Origin: Haliclystus octoradiatus
Lineage: Eukaryota > Cnidaria > Staurozoa > Stauromedusae > Haliclystidae
Direction of reading: 5' to 3'
DNA length: 64,000 nucleotides
Assembly (NCBI GenBank): GCA_916610825.1
Contig: OU744450.1
Location: forward strand, 15,381,767-15,445,766
A program made the position numbers and the translations under genes. Below the pieces are notes generated by a model. That model was not told where the DNA came from, made no database searches, and worked only from the letters and a program-made list of their open reading frames with translations. This document shows, piece after piece, positions 1-14,500 of this stretch (the first letter of the stretch is position 1; each line of letters opens with the position of its first letter).

Positions 1-208
1 GAACACTCTGTGATGCTTGATGCATTCCATAATTCCAAAGCGACCGGAAATTTCTAAAGGGCTATTTACAAGCATTGAAACAATTCCTAATTCATATTGA
101 TTAGGCCATTTTTGTCAAAAAAATACTCTAGGATGTTTTAAACATTACAGAATTCCCAAGAAGCCGCAAGTTTTAGATAAGCAATTTTCCATCTTGGAAG
201 CAATGCGC

Positions 209-235
209 AATTCACGATAAACGGGCCCGTTTGTC
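209..235 (+). other. Type-C monomer motif: CENP-B-box-like plus 14-bp palindrome
   Basis: Bases 210-226 read ATTCACGATAAACGGGC. Compared with the essential positions of the mammalian CENP-B box (NTTCGNNNNANNCGGGN), eight of nine match; the only miss is A for G in TTCG. It overlaps a perfect 14-base palindrome AAACGGGCCCGTTT at 219-232, which extends to 20 bases with one mismatched pair. The same motif recurs in most C monomers of the core. Some C monomers instead carry AAAGGGGCCCG (about 3,300 and 3,893) or AAAGGGGAACG (about 6,030 and 8,283), and the diverged flank has ATAGAGGGGCCC. Protein binding is not shown by the sequence. Confidence 0.45.
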
Positions 236-3200
236 CATAGAAGACATTGCGATTCTAAAAAATTATACAAATCCCAAGAAATCGCAAATTTCAAAATAGC
301 TGGTTAGAAGGAATAAAACCTTGCCCAATTCTCTATAGAGAAGTCAGTTTGTCGAAAGAGCTCTTTTCCATCCTTAAACTATTCCTTAATTCAAAATGCA
401 CCGCCAATTACAGAAAAGCCATTTACAAGCATTGAAACAATGCACAATTCTCTAAATTGAGTCCTGCTTGTCGAAACAACACTTTGCGAAGCTTAAACCT
501 TCCGTAATTCCAAAGAAACCGCAAATTACAGGAAAGCCATCTACAAGCATTGAAACAATGCACAATTCTCTATATTGAATCCTGCTTGTCGAAACAACAC
601 TTTGCGAAGCATAAACATTCCGTAATTCGAAAGAAACCGCAAATTACAGAAAAGCCATTTACAAGCATTGAAACAATGCACAATTCTCTATTTTGAATCC
701 TGCTTGTCGAAACAACACTTTGCGAAGCTTAAACATTCCGTAATTCCAAAGAAACTGCAACGTACAGGAAAGCCATCTACAAGCATTGAAACAATGCACA
801 ATTCTCTAAATTGAGTCCTGCTTGTCGAAACAATACTTTGCCAAGCTTAAACATTCCCTAATTCCAAAAAAACTGCAAATTACAGACAATCCATTTACAA
901 GCATTGGAACAATGCGCAATTCATTATAATGAAGACTGTGTGTCCAAAGAACACTCTGTGATGCTTGATGCATTCCATAATTCCAAAGCGACCGGAAATT
1001 TCTAAAGAGCTATTTACAAGCATTGAAACCATTCCTAATTCATATTGATTAGGCCATTTTTGTCAAAAAAATTCTCTAGGATGTTTTAAACATTACAGAA
1101 TTCCCAAGAAGCCGCAAGTTTTAGATAAGCAATTTTCCATCTTTGAAGCAATGCGCAATTCACGATAAACGGGCCCGTTTGTCCATAGAAGACATTGCGA
1201 TTCTAAAAAATTATACAAATCCCAAGAAATCGCACATTTCAAAATAGCTGGTTAGGAGGAATAAAACCTTGCCCAATTCTCTATAGAGAAGTCAGTTTGT
1301 CGAAAGAGCTCTTTGCCATGCTTAAACTATTCCTTAATTCCAAATGCACTGCGAATTACTGGAAAGCCATCTACAAGCATTGAAACAATGTACAATTCTC
1401 TAAATTGAGTCCTGCTTGTCGAAACAACACTTTTCCAAGCTTAAACATTCATTAATTCCAAAAAAAATGCAAATAACAGAAAAGCCATTTACAAGCATTG
1501 AAACAATGCGCAATTCATTATAATGAAGCCTGTGTGTCCAAAGAACACTCTGTGATGCTTGATGCATTCCATAATTCCAAAGAGACCGGAAATTTCTAAA
1601 GAGCTATTTACAAGCATTGAAACAATTCCTAATTCATATTGATTAGGCCATTTTTGTCAAAAAAATACTCTAGGATGTTTTAAACATTACAGATTTCCCA
1701 AGAAGCCGCAAGTTTTAGAAAAGCAATTTTACATCTTGGAAGCAATGCACAATTCACGATAAACGGGCCCGTTTGTCCATAGAAGACATTGCGATTCTAA
1801 AAAATTATACAAATCCCAAGATATCGCAAATTTCAAATTAGCTGGTTAGAAGGAATAAAACCTTGCCCAATTCTCTATAGAGAGGTCAGTTTGTCGAAAG
1901 AGCTCTTTGCCATCCTTAAACTATTCCTTAATTCAAAATGCACCGCCAATTACAGAAAAGCCATTTACAAGCATTGAAACAATACACAATTCTCTAAATT
2001 GAGTCCTGCTTGTCGAAACAACACTTTGCGAAGCTTAAACCTTCCGTAATTCCAAAGAAACCGCAAATTACAGGAAAGCCATCTACAAGCATTGAAACAA
2101 TGCACAATTCTCTATATTGAATCCTGCTTGTCGAAACAACACTTTGCGAAGCATAAACATTCCGTAATTCGAAAGAAACCGCAAATTACAGAAAAGCCAT
2201 TTACAAGCATTGAAACAATGCACAATTCTCTATATTGAATCCTGCTTGTCGAAACAACACTTTGCGAAGCTTAAACATTCCGTAATTCCAAAGAAACTGC
2301 AACGTACAGGAAAGCCATCTACAAGCATTGAAACAATGCACAATTCTCTAAATTGAGTCCTGCTTGTCGAAACAATACTTTGCCAAGCTTAAACATTCCC
2401 TAATTCCAAAAAAACTGCAAATTACAGACAATCCATTTACAAGCATTGGAACAATGCGCAATTCATTATAATGAAGCCTGTGTGTCCAAAGAACACTCTG
2501 TGATGCTTGATGCATTCCATAATTCCAAAGCGACCGGAAATTTCTAAAGAGCTATTTACAAGCATTGAAACCATTCCTAATTCATATTGATTAGGCCATT
2601 TTTGTCAAAAAAATACTCTAGGATGTTTTAAACATTACAGAATTCCCAAGAAGCCGCAAGTTTTAGATAAGCAATTTTCCATCTTGGAAGCAATGCGCAA
2701 TTCACGATAAACGGGCCTGTTTGTCCATAGAAGACATTGCGATTTTAAAAAATTATACAAATCCCAAGAAATCGCACATTTCAAAATAGCTGGTTAGAAG
2801 GAATAAAACCTTGCCCAATTCTCTATAGAGAAGTCAGTTTGTCGAAAGAGCTCTTTGCCATGCTTAAACTATTCCTTAATTCCAAATGCACCGCGAATTA
2901 CTGGAAAGCCATCTACAAGCATTGAAACAATGCACAATTCTCTAAATTGAGTCCTGCTTGTCGAAACAATACTTTGAAAAAGCTTAAACATTCATTACTT
3001 CCAAAAAAACTGCAAATTACAGAAAAGCCATTTACTAGCATTGAAACAATGCTCAATAATTATAATGAAGCCTGTGTGTCCAAAGAACACTCTGTGATGC
3101 TTGATGCATTCCATAATTCCAAAGAGACCGGAAATTTCTAAAGAGCTATTTACAAGCATTGAAACAATTCCTAATTCATATTGATTAGGCCATTTGTCGA

Positions 3201-6200
3201 AAAGATACTCTAGGATGTTTGAAACATTACAGAATTCCCAAGAAGCCGCAAGTTTTAGATAAGCAATTATCCATCTTGGAAGCAATGCGCAATTCACGAT
3301 AAAGGGGCCCGTTTGTCCATAGAAGACATTGTGATTCTAAAAAATTATACAATTCCCAAGAAATCGCAAATTTCAAAGTAGTTGGTTAGAAGGAATAAAA
3401 CCTTGCCCAATTCTCTATAGAGAGGTCAGTTTGTCGAAAGAGCTCTTTGCCATGCTTAAACTATTCCTTAATTCCAAATGCACCGCGAATTACTGCAAAG
3501 CCATCTACAAGCATTGAAACAATGCACAATTCTCTAAATTGAGTCCTGCTTGTCGAAACAACACTTTGCCAAGAATAAACATTCATTTTTCCAAAAAAAC
3601 TGCAAATTACAGAAAAGCCATTTACCGGCATTGAAACAATGCGCAATTCATTATAATGAAGCCTGTGTGTCCAAAGAACACTCTGTGATGCTTTGATGCA
3701 TTCCATAATTCCAAAGAGACCTAAAATTTCTAAAGAGCTATTTACAAGCATTGAAACAATTCCTAATTCATATTGATTAGGCCATTTGTCGAAAAAATTC
3801 TCTACGATGTTTGAAACATTTCAGAATTCCCAAGAAGCCGCAAATTTTAGATAAGCCATTTTCCATCTTGGAAGAAATGCGCAATTCACGATAAAGGGGC
3901 CCGTTTGTCCATAGAAGACATTGCGATTCTAAAAAATTATACAAATCCCAAGAAATCGCAAATTTCAAAGTAGTTGGTTAGAAGGAATAAAACCTTGCCC
4001 AATTCTCTATAGAGAGGTCAGTTTGTCGAAAGAGCTCTTTGTCATGCTTAAACTATTCCTTAATTCCAAATGCACCGCGAATTACTGGAAAGCCATCTAC
4101 AAGCATTGAAACAATGCACAATTCTCTAAATTGAGTCCTGCTTGTCGAAACAACACTTTGCCAAGCTTAAACATTAATTAATTCCAAAAAAAATGCAAAT
4201 TACAGAAAAGCCATTTACAAGCATTGAAACAATGCGCAATTCATTATAATGAAGCCTGTGTGTCCAAAGAACACTCTGTGATGCTTGATGCATTCCAAAA
4301 TTCCAAAGAGACCGGAAATTTCTAAAGAGCTATTTACAAGCATTGAAACAATTCCTAATTCATATTGATTAAGCCATTTTTGTCAAAAAAATACTCTAGG
4401 ATGTTTTAAACATTACAGATTTCCCAAGAAGCCGCAAGTTTTAGAAAAGCAATTTTACATCTTGGAAGCAATGCACAATTCACGATAAACGGGCCCGTTT
4501 GTCCATAGAAGACATTGCGATTCTAAAAAATTATACAAATCCCAAGAAATCGCAAATTTCAAATTAGCTGGTTAGAAGGAATAAAACCTTGCCCAATTCT
4601 CTATAGAGAGGTCAGTTTGTCGAAAGAGCTCTTTTCCATCCTTAAACTATTCCTTAATTCAAAATGCACCGCCAATTACAGAAAAGCCATTTACAAGCAT
4701 TGAAACAATGCACAATTCTCTAAATTGAGTCCTGCTTGTCGAAACAACACTTTGCGAAGCTTAAACCTTCCGTAATTCCAAAGAAACTGCAAATTACAGG
4801 AAAGCCATCTACAAGCATTGAAACAATGCACAATTCTCTATATTGAATCCTGCTTGTCGAAACAACACTTTGCGAATCATAAACATTCCGTAATTCGAAA
4901 GAAACCGCAAATTACAGAAAAGCCATTTACAATAATTGAAACAATGCACAATTCTCTATATTGAATCCTGCTTGTCGAAACAACACTTTACGAAGCTTAA
5001 ACTATTCCTTAATTCCAAATGCACCGCAAATTACACAAAAGCCATTTACAAGCATTGAAACAATGCACAATTCTCTATATTGAATCCTGCTTGTCGAAAC
5101 AACACTTTGCCAAGAATAAACATTCATTAGTTCCAAAAAAACTGCAAATTACAGAAAAGCCATTTACTAGCATTGAAACAATGCGCAATTCATTATAATG
5201 AAGCCTGTGTGTCCAAAGAACACTCTGTGATGCTTTGATGCATTCCATAATTCCAAAGAGACCTGAAATTTCTAAAGAGCTATTTACAAGCATTGAAACA
5301 ATTCCTAATTAATATTGATTAGGCCATTTGTCGAAAAAATACTCTACGATGTTTGAAACATTTCAGAATTCCCAAGAAGCCGCAAATTTTAGACAAGCCA
5401 TTTTCCATCTTGGAAGAAATGCGCAATTCACGATAAAGGGGCCCGTTTGTCCATAGAAGACATTGCGATTCTAAAAAATTATACAAATCCCAAGAAATCG
5501 CAAATTTCAAAATAGCTGGTTAGAAGGAATAAAACCTTGCCCAATTCTCTATAGAGAGGTCAGTTTGTCGAAAGAGCTCTTTGCCATGCTTAAACTATTC
5601 CTTAATTCCAAATGCACCGCGAATTACTGGAAAGCCATCTACAAGCATTGAAACAATGCACAATTCTCTAAATTGAGTCCTGCTTGTCGAAACAACACTT
5701 TGCCAAGCTTAAACATTCATTAATTCAAAAAAAAATGCAAATTACAGAAAAGCCATTTACAAGCATTGAAACAATGCGCAATTCATTATAATGAAGCCTG
5801 TGTGTCCAAAGAACACTCTGTGATGCTTGATGCATTCCAAAATTCCAAAGAGACCGGAAATTTCTAAAGAGCTATTTACAAGCATTGAAACAATTCCTAA
5901 TTCATATTGATTAGGCCATTTTTAACAAAAAAATACTCTAGGATGTTTGAAACATTACAGAATTCCCAAGAAGAAGCAAATATTAGATAAGACATTTTCC
6001 ATCTTGGAAGCAATGCGCAATTCACGATAAAGGGGAACGTTTGTCAATATAAGACATTGCGAATCTAAAAAATTATACAAATCCTAAGAAGTCGCAAATT
6101 TCAAAATAGCTGGTTAGAAGGAATAAAACCTTGCTCAATTCTCTATAGAGAGGTCAGTTTGTCGAAAGAGCTCTTTGCCATGCTTAAACTGTTCCTTAAT

Positions 6201-9200
6201 TCCAAATGCACCGCAAATTACACAAAAGCCATTTACAACAATTGAAACAATGCATAATTCTCTAAATTAAGTCCTGCTTGTCGAAACAACACTTTGCGAA
6301 GCTTAAACCTTCCGTAATTCCAAAGAAACCGCAAATTACAGGAAAGTCATCTACAAGCATTGAAACAATGCACAATTCTCTATATTGAATCCTGCTTGTC
6401 GAAACAACACTTTGCCAAGCTTAAACATTCCCTAATTCCAAAAAAACTGCAAATTACAGAAAAGCCATTTACAAGCATTGAAACAATGCGCAATTCATTA
6501 TAATGAAGCCTGTGTGTCCAAAGAACACTCTGTGATGCTTGATGCATTCCATAATTCCAAAGAGACCGGAAATTTCTAAAGAGCTATTTACAAGCATTGA
6601 AACAATTCCTAATTCATATTGATTAGGCCATTTTTGTCAAAAAAATTCTCTAGGATGTTTTAAACATTACAGAATTCCCAAGAAGCCGCAAGTTTTAGAT
6701 AAGCAATTTTCCATCTTTGAAGCAATGCGCAATTCACGATAAACGGGCCCGTTTGTCCATAGAAGACATTGCGATTCTAAAAAATTATACAAATCCCAAG
6801 AAGTCGCACATTTCAAAATAGCTGGTTAGAAGGAATAAAACCTTGCCCAATTCTCTATAGAGAAGTCAGTTTGTCGAAAGAGCTCTTTGCCATGCTTAAA
6901 CTATTCCTTAATTCCAAATGCACTGAGAATTACTGGAAAGCCATTTACAAGCATTGAAACAATGCACAATTCTCTAAATTGAGTCCTGCTTGTCGAAACA
7001 ACACTTTTCCAAGCTTAAACATTCATTAATTCCAAAAAAAATGCAAATTACAGAAAAGCCATTTACAAGCATTGAAACAATGCGCAATTCATTATAATGA
7101 AGCCTGTGTGTCCAAAGAACACTCTGTGATGCTTGATGCATTCCATAACTCCAAAGAGACCGGAAATTTCTAAAGAGCTATTTACAAGCATTGAAACAAT
7201 TCCTAATTCATATTGATTAGGCCATTTTTGTCAAAAAAATTCTCTAGGATGTTTTAAACATTACAGATTTCCCAAGAAGCCGCAAGTTTTAGAAAGCAAT
7301 TTTACATCTTGGAAGCAATGCACAATTCACGATAAACGGGCCCGTTTGTCCATAGAAGACATTGCGATTCTAAAAAATTATACAAATCCCAAGAAATCGC
7401 AAATTTCAAATTAGCTGGTTAGAAGGAATAAAACCTTGCCAAATTCTCTATAGAGATGTCAGTTTGTCGAAAGAGCTCTTTGCCATCCTTAAACTATTCC
7501 TTAATTCAAAATGCACCGCCAATTTCAGAAAAGCCATTTACAAGCATTGAAACAATGCACAATTCTCTAAATTGAGTCCTGCTTGTCGAAACAACACTTT
7601 GCGAAGCTTAAACCTTCCGTAATTCCAAAGAAACCGCAAATTACAGGAAAGCCATCTACAAGCATTGAAACAATGCACAATTCTCTATATTAAATCCTGC
7701 TTGTCGAAACAACACTTTGCGAAGCATAAACATTCCGTAATTCGAAAGAATCCGCAAATTACAGAAAAGCCATTTACAAGCATTGAAACAATGCACAATT
7801 CTCTATATTGAATCCTGCTTGTCGAAACAACACTTTGCGAAGCTTAAACATTCCGTAATTCCAAAGAAACTGCAACGTACAGGAAAGCCATCTACAAGCA
7901 TCGAAACAATGCACAATTCTCTAAATTGAGTCCTGCTTGTCGAAACAACACTTTTCCAAGCTTAAACATTCATTAATTCCAAAAAAAATGCAAATTACAG
8001 AAAAGCCATTTACAAGCATTGAAACAATGCGCAATTCATTATAATGAAGCCTGTGTGTCCAAAGAACACTCTGTGATGCTTGATGCATTCCAAAATTCCA
8101 AAGAGACCGGAAATTTCTAAAGAGCTATTTACAAGCATTGAAACAATTCCTAATTCATATTGATTAGGCCATTTTTATCAAAAAAATACTCTAGGATGTT
8201 TGAAACATTACAGAATTCCCAAGAAGAAGCAAATTTTAGATAAGACATTTTCCATCTTGGAAGCAATGCGCAATTCACGATAAAGGGGAACGTTTGTCCA
8301 TATAAGACATTGCGAATCTAAAAAATTATACAAATCCTAAGAAGTCGCAAATTTCAAAATAGCTGGTTAGAAGGAATAAAACCTTGCCCAATTCTCTATA
8401 GAGAGGTCAGTTTGTCGAAAGAGCTCTTTGCCATGCTTAAACTGTTCCTTAATTCCAAATGCACCGCAAATTACACAAAAGCCATTTACAACAATTGAAA
8501 CAATGCACAATTCTCTAAATTAAGTCCTGCTTGTCGAAACAACACTTTGCGAAGCTTAAACCTTCCGTAATTCCAAAGAAACCGCAAATTACAGGAAAGT
8601 CATCTACAAGCATTGAAACAATGCACAATTCTCTATATTGAATCCTGCTTGTCGAAACAACACTTTGCCAAGCTTAAACATTCCCTAATTCCAAAAAAAC
8701 TGCAAATTACAGAATAGCCATTTACAAGCATTGAAACAATGCGCAATTCATTATAATGAAGCCTGTGTGTCCAAAGAACACTCTGTGATGCTTGATGCAT
8801 TCCATAATTTCAAAGAGACCGGAAATTTCTAAAGAGCTATTTTCAAGCATTGAAACAATTCCTAATTCATATTGATTAGGCCATTTTTGTCAAAAAAATA
8901 CTCTAGGATGTTTTAAACATTACAGATTTCCCAAGAAGCCGCAAGTTTTAGAAAAGCAATTTTACATCTTGGAAGCAATGCACAATTCACGATAAACGGG
9001 CCCGTTTGTCCATAGAAGACATTGCGATTCTAAAAATTTATACAAATCCCAAGAAATCGCAAAGTTCAAATTAGCTGGTTAGAAGGAATAAAACCTTGCC
9101 CAATTCTCTATAGAGAGGTCAGTTTGTCGAAAGAGCTCTTTTCCATCCTTAAACTATTCCTTAATTCAAAATGCACCGCCAATTACAGAAAAGCCATTTA

Positions 9201-11582
9201 CAAGCATTGAAACAATGCACAATTCTCTAAATTGAGTCCTGCTTGTCGAAACAACACTTTGCGAAGCTTAAACCTTCCGTAATTCCAAAGAAACCGCAAA
9301 TTACAGGAAAGCCATCTACAAGCATTGAAACAATGCACAATTCTCTATATTGAATCCTGCTTGTCGAAACAACACTTTGCGAAGCATAAACATTCCGTAA
9401 TTCGAAAGAAACCGCAAATTACAGAAAAGCCATTTACAAGCATTGAAACAATGCACAATTCTCTATTTTGAATCCTGCTTGTCGAAACAACACTTTGCGA
9501 AGCTTAGACATTCCGTAATTCCAAAGAAACTGCAACGTACAGGAAAGCCATCTACAAGCATTGAAACAATGCACAATTCTCTAAATTGAGTCCTGCTTGT
9601 CGAAACAATACTTTGCCAAGCTTAAACATTCCCTAATTCCAAAAAACTGCAAATTACAGACAATCCATTTACAAGCATTGGAACAATGCGCAATTCATTA
9701 TAATGAAGCCTGTGTGTCCAAAGAACACTCTGTGATGCTTGATGCATTCCATAATTCCAAAGCGACCGGAAATTTCTAAAGAGCTATTTACAAGCATTGA
9801 AACCATTCCTAATTCATATTGATTAGGCCATTTTTGTCAAAAAAATTCTCTAGGATGTTTTAAACATTACAGAATTCCCAAGAAGCCGCAAGTTTTAGAT
9901 AAGCAATTTTCCATCTTCGAAGCAATGCGCAATTCACGATAAACGGGCCCGTTTGTCCATAGAAGACATTGCGATTCTAAAAAATTATACAAATCCCAAG
10001 AAATCGCACATTTCAAAATAGCTGGTTAGAAGGAATAAAACCTTGCCCAATTCTCTATAGAGAAGTCAGTTTGTCGAAAGAGCTCTTTGCCATGCTTAAA
10101 CTATTCATTAATTCCATATGCACTGCGAATTACTGGAAAGCCATCTACAAGCATTGAAACAATGCACAATTCTCTAAATTGAGTCCTGCTTGTCGAAACA
10201 ACACTTTTCCAAGCTTAAACATTCATTAATTCCAAAAAAAATGCAAATTACAGAAAAGCCATTTACAAGCATTGAAACAATGCGCAATTCATTATAATGA
10301 AGCCTGTGTGTCCAAAGAACACTCTGTGATGCTTGATGCATTCCATAATTCCAAAGAGACCGGAAATTTCTAAAGAGCTATTTACAAGCATTGAAACAAT
10401 TCCTAATTCATATTGATTAGGCCATTTTTGTCAAAAAAATACTCTAGGATGTTTTAAACATTACAGATTTCCCAAGAAGCCGCAAGTTTTAGAAAGCAAT
10501 TTTACATCTTGGAAGCAATGCACAATTCACGATAAACGGGCCCGTTTGTCCATAGAAGACATTGCGATTCTAAAAAATTATACAAATCCCAAGAAATCGC
10601 AAATTTCAAATTAGCTGGTTAGAAGGAATAAAACCTTGCCCAATTCTCTATAGAGAGGTCAGTTTGTCGAAAGAGCTCTTTGCCATCCTTAAACTATTCC
10701 TTAATTCAAAATGCACCGCCAATTTCAGAAAAGCCATTTACAAGCATTGAAACAATGCACAATTCTCTAAATTGAGTCCTGCTTGTCGAAACAACACTTT
10801 GCGAAGCTTAAACCTTCCGTAATTCCAAAGAAACCGCAAATTACAGGAAAGCCATCTACAAGCATTGAAACAATGCACAATTCTCTATATTGAATCCTGC
10901 TTGTCGAAACAACACTTTGCGAAGCATAAACATTCCGTAATTCGAAAGAAACCACAAATTACAGAAAAGCCATTTACAAGCATTGAAACAATGCACAATT
11001 CTCTATATTGAATCCTGCTTGTCGAAACAACACTTTGCGAAGCTTAAACATTCCGTAATTCCAAAGAAACTGCAACGTACAGGAAAGCCATCTACAAGCA
11101 TTGAAACAATGCACAATTCTCTAAATTGAGTCCTGCTTGTCGAAACAATACTTTGCCAAGCTTAAACATTCCCTAATTCCAAAAAAACTGCAAATTACAG
11201 ACAATCCATTTACAAGCATTGGAACAATGCGCAATTCATTATAATGAAGCCTGTGTGTCCAAAGAACACTCTGTGATGCTTGATGCATTCCATAATTCCA
11301 AAGCGACCGGAAATTTCTAAAGAGCTATTTACAAGCATTGAAACCATTCCTAATTCATATTGATTAGGCCATTTTTGTCAAAAAAATACTCTAGGATGTT
11401 TTAAACATTACAGAATTCCCAAGAAGCCGCAAGTTTTAGATAAGCAATTTTCCATCTTGGAAGCAATGCGCAATTCACGATAAACGGGCCCGTTTTTCCA
11501 TAGAAGACATTGCGATTTTAAAAAATTATACAAATCCCAAGAAATCGCACATTTCAAAATAGCTGGTTAGAAGGAATAAAAC

Positions 11583-14500
11583 CTTGCCCAATTCTCTATA
11601 GAGAAGTCAGTTTGTCGAAAGAGCTCTTTGCCATGCTTAAACTATTCCTTAATTCCAAATGCACCGCGAATTACTGGAAAGCCATCTACAAGCATTGAAA
11701 CAATGCACAATTCTCTAAATTGAGTCCTGCTTGTCGAAACAACACTTTTCCAAGCTTAAACATTCATTAATTCCAAAAAAAATGCAAATTACAGAAAAGC
11801 CATTTACAAGCATTGAAACAATGCGCAATTCATTATAATGAAGCCTGTGTGTCCAAAGAACACTCTGTGATGCTTGATGCATTCCAAAATTCCAAAGAGA
11901 CCGGAAATTTCTAAAGAGCTATTTACAAAAATTGAAGCAATTCCTAATTCATATTGATTAGGCCATTTTTGTCAAAAAAATACTCTAGGATGTTTGAAAC
12001 ATTACAGAATTCCCAAGAAGAAGCAAATTTTAGATAAGACATTTTCCATCTTGGAAGCAATGCGCAATTCACGATAAAGGGGAACGTTTGTCCATATAAG
12101 ACATTGCGATTCTAAAAAATTATACAAATCCCAAGAAGTCGCAAATTTCAAAATAGCTGGTTAGAAGGAATAAAACATTGCCCAATTCTCTATAGAGAGG
12201 TCAGTTTGTCGAAAGAGCTCTTTGCCATGCTTAAACTATTCCTTAATTCCAAATGCACCGTAAATTACACAAAAGCCATTTACAACCATTGAAACAATGC
12301 ACAATTCTCTAGATTGAGTCCTGCTTGTCGAAACAACACTTTGCGAAGCTTAAACCTTCCGTAATTCCAAAGAAACCGCAAATTACAGGAAAGTCATCTA
12401 CAAGCATTGAAACAATGCACAATTCTCTATATTGAATCCTGCTTATCGAAACAACACTTTGCGAAGCTCAAACATTCCCTAATTCCAAAAAAACTGCAAA
12501 TTACAGAAAAGCCATTTAAAAGCATTGAAACAATGCGCAATTCATTATAATGAAGCCTGTGTGTCCAAAGAACACTCTTTGATGCTTGATGCATTCCATA
12601 ATTCCAAAGAGACCGGAAATTTCTAAAGAGCTATTTACAAGCATTGAAACAATTCCTAATTCATATTGATTAGGCCATTTTTGTCAAAAAAATACTCTAG
12701 GATGTTTTAAACATTACAGATTTCCCAAGAAGCCGCAAGTTTTAGAAAAGCAATTTTCCATCTTGGAAGCAATGCACAATTCACGATAAACGGGCCCGTT
12801 TGTCCATAGAAGACATTGCGATTCTAAAAAATTATACAAATCCCAAGAAATCGCAAATTTCAAATTAGCTGGTTAGAAGGAATAAAACCTTGCCCAATTC
12901 TCTATAGAGAGGTCAGTTTGTCGAAAGAGCTCTTTGCCATCCTTAAACTATACCTTAATTCAAAATGCACCGCCAATTACAGAAAAGCCATTTACAAGCA
13001 TTGAAACAATGCACAATTCTCTAAATTGAGTCCTGCTTGTCGAAACAACACTTTGCGAAGCTTAAACCTTCCGTAATTCCAAAGAAACCGCAAATTACAG
13101 GAAAGCCATCTACAAGCATTGAAACAATGCACAATTCTCTATATTGAATCCTGCTTGTCGAAACAACACTTTGCGAAGCATAAACATTCCGTAATTCGAA
13201 AGAAACCGCAAATTACAGAAAAGCCATTTACAAGCATTGAAACAATGCACAATTCTCTATATTGAATCCTGCTTGTCGAAACAACACTTTGCGAAGCTTA
13301 AACATTCCGTAATTCCAAAGAAACTGCAACGTACAGGAAAGCCATCTACAAGCATTGAAACAATGCACAATTCTCTATATTGAATCATGCTTGTCGAAAC
13401 AACACTTTGCGAAGCATAAACATTCCGTAATTCGAAAGAAACCGCAAATTACAGAAAAGCCATTTACAAGCATTGAAACCTTGCCCAATTCTCTATAGAG
13501 AAGTCAGTTTGTCGAAAGAGCTCTTTGCCATGCTTAAACTATTCCTTAATTCCAAATGCACCGCGAATTACTGGAAAGCCATCTACAAGCATTGAAACAA
13601 TGCACAATTCTCTAAATTGAGTCCTGCTTGTCGAAACAACACTTTTCCAAGCTTAAACATTCATTAATTCCAAAAAAAATGCAAATTACAGAAAAGCCAT
13701 TTACAAGCATTGAAACAATGCGCAATTCATTATAATGAAGCCTGTGTGTCCAAAGAACACTCTGTGATGCTTGATGCATTCCAAAATTCCAAAGAGACCG
13801 GAAATTTCTAAAGAGCTATTTACAAGCATTGAAACAATTCCTAATTCATATTGATTAGGCCATTTTTATCAAAAAAATACTCTAGGATGTTTGAAACATT
13901 ACAGAATTCCCAAGAAGAAGCAAATTTTAGATAAGACATTTTCCATCTTGGAAGCAATGCGCAATTCACGATAAAGGGGAACGTTTGTCCATATAAGACA
14001 TTGCGATTCTAAAAAATTATACAAATCCCAAGAAGTCGCAAATTTCAAAATAGCTGGTTAGAAGGAATAAAACATTGCCCAATTCTCTATAGAGAGGTCA
14101 GTTTGTCGAAAGAGCTCTTTGCCATGCTTAAACTATTCCTTAATTCCAAATGCACCGCAAATTACACAAAAGCCATTTACAACCATTGAAACAATGCACA
14201 ATTCTCTAGATTGAGTCCTGCTTGTCGAAACAACACTTTGCGAAGCTTAAACCTTCCGTAATTCCAAAGAAACCGCAAATTACAGGAAAGTCATCTACAA
14301 GCATTGAAACAATGCACAATTCTCTATATTGAATCCTGCTTATCGAAACAACACTTTGCGAAGCTTAAACATTCCCTAATTCCAAAAAAAATGCAAATTA
14401 CAGAAAAGCCATTTAAAAGCATTGAAACAATGCGCAATTCATTATAATGAAGCCTGTGTGTCCAAAGAACACTCTTTGATGCTTGATGCATTCCATAATT

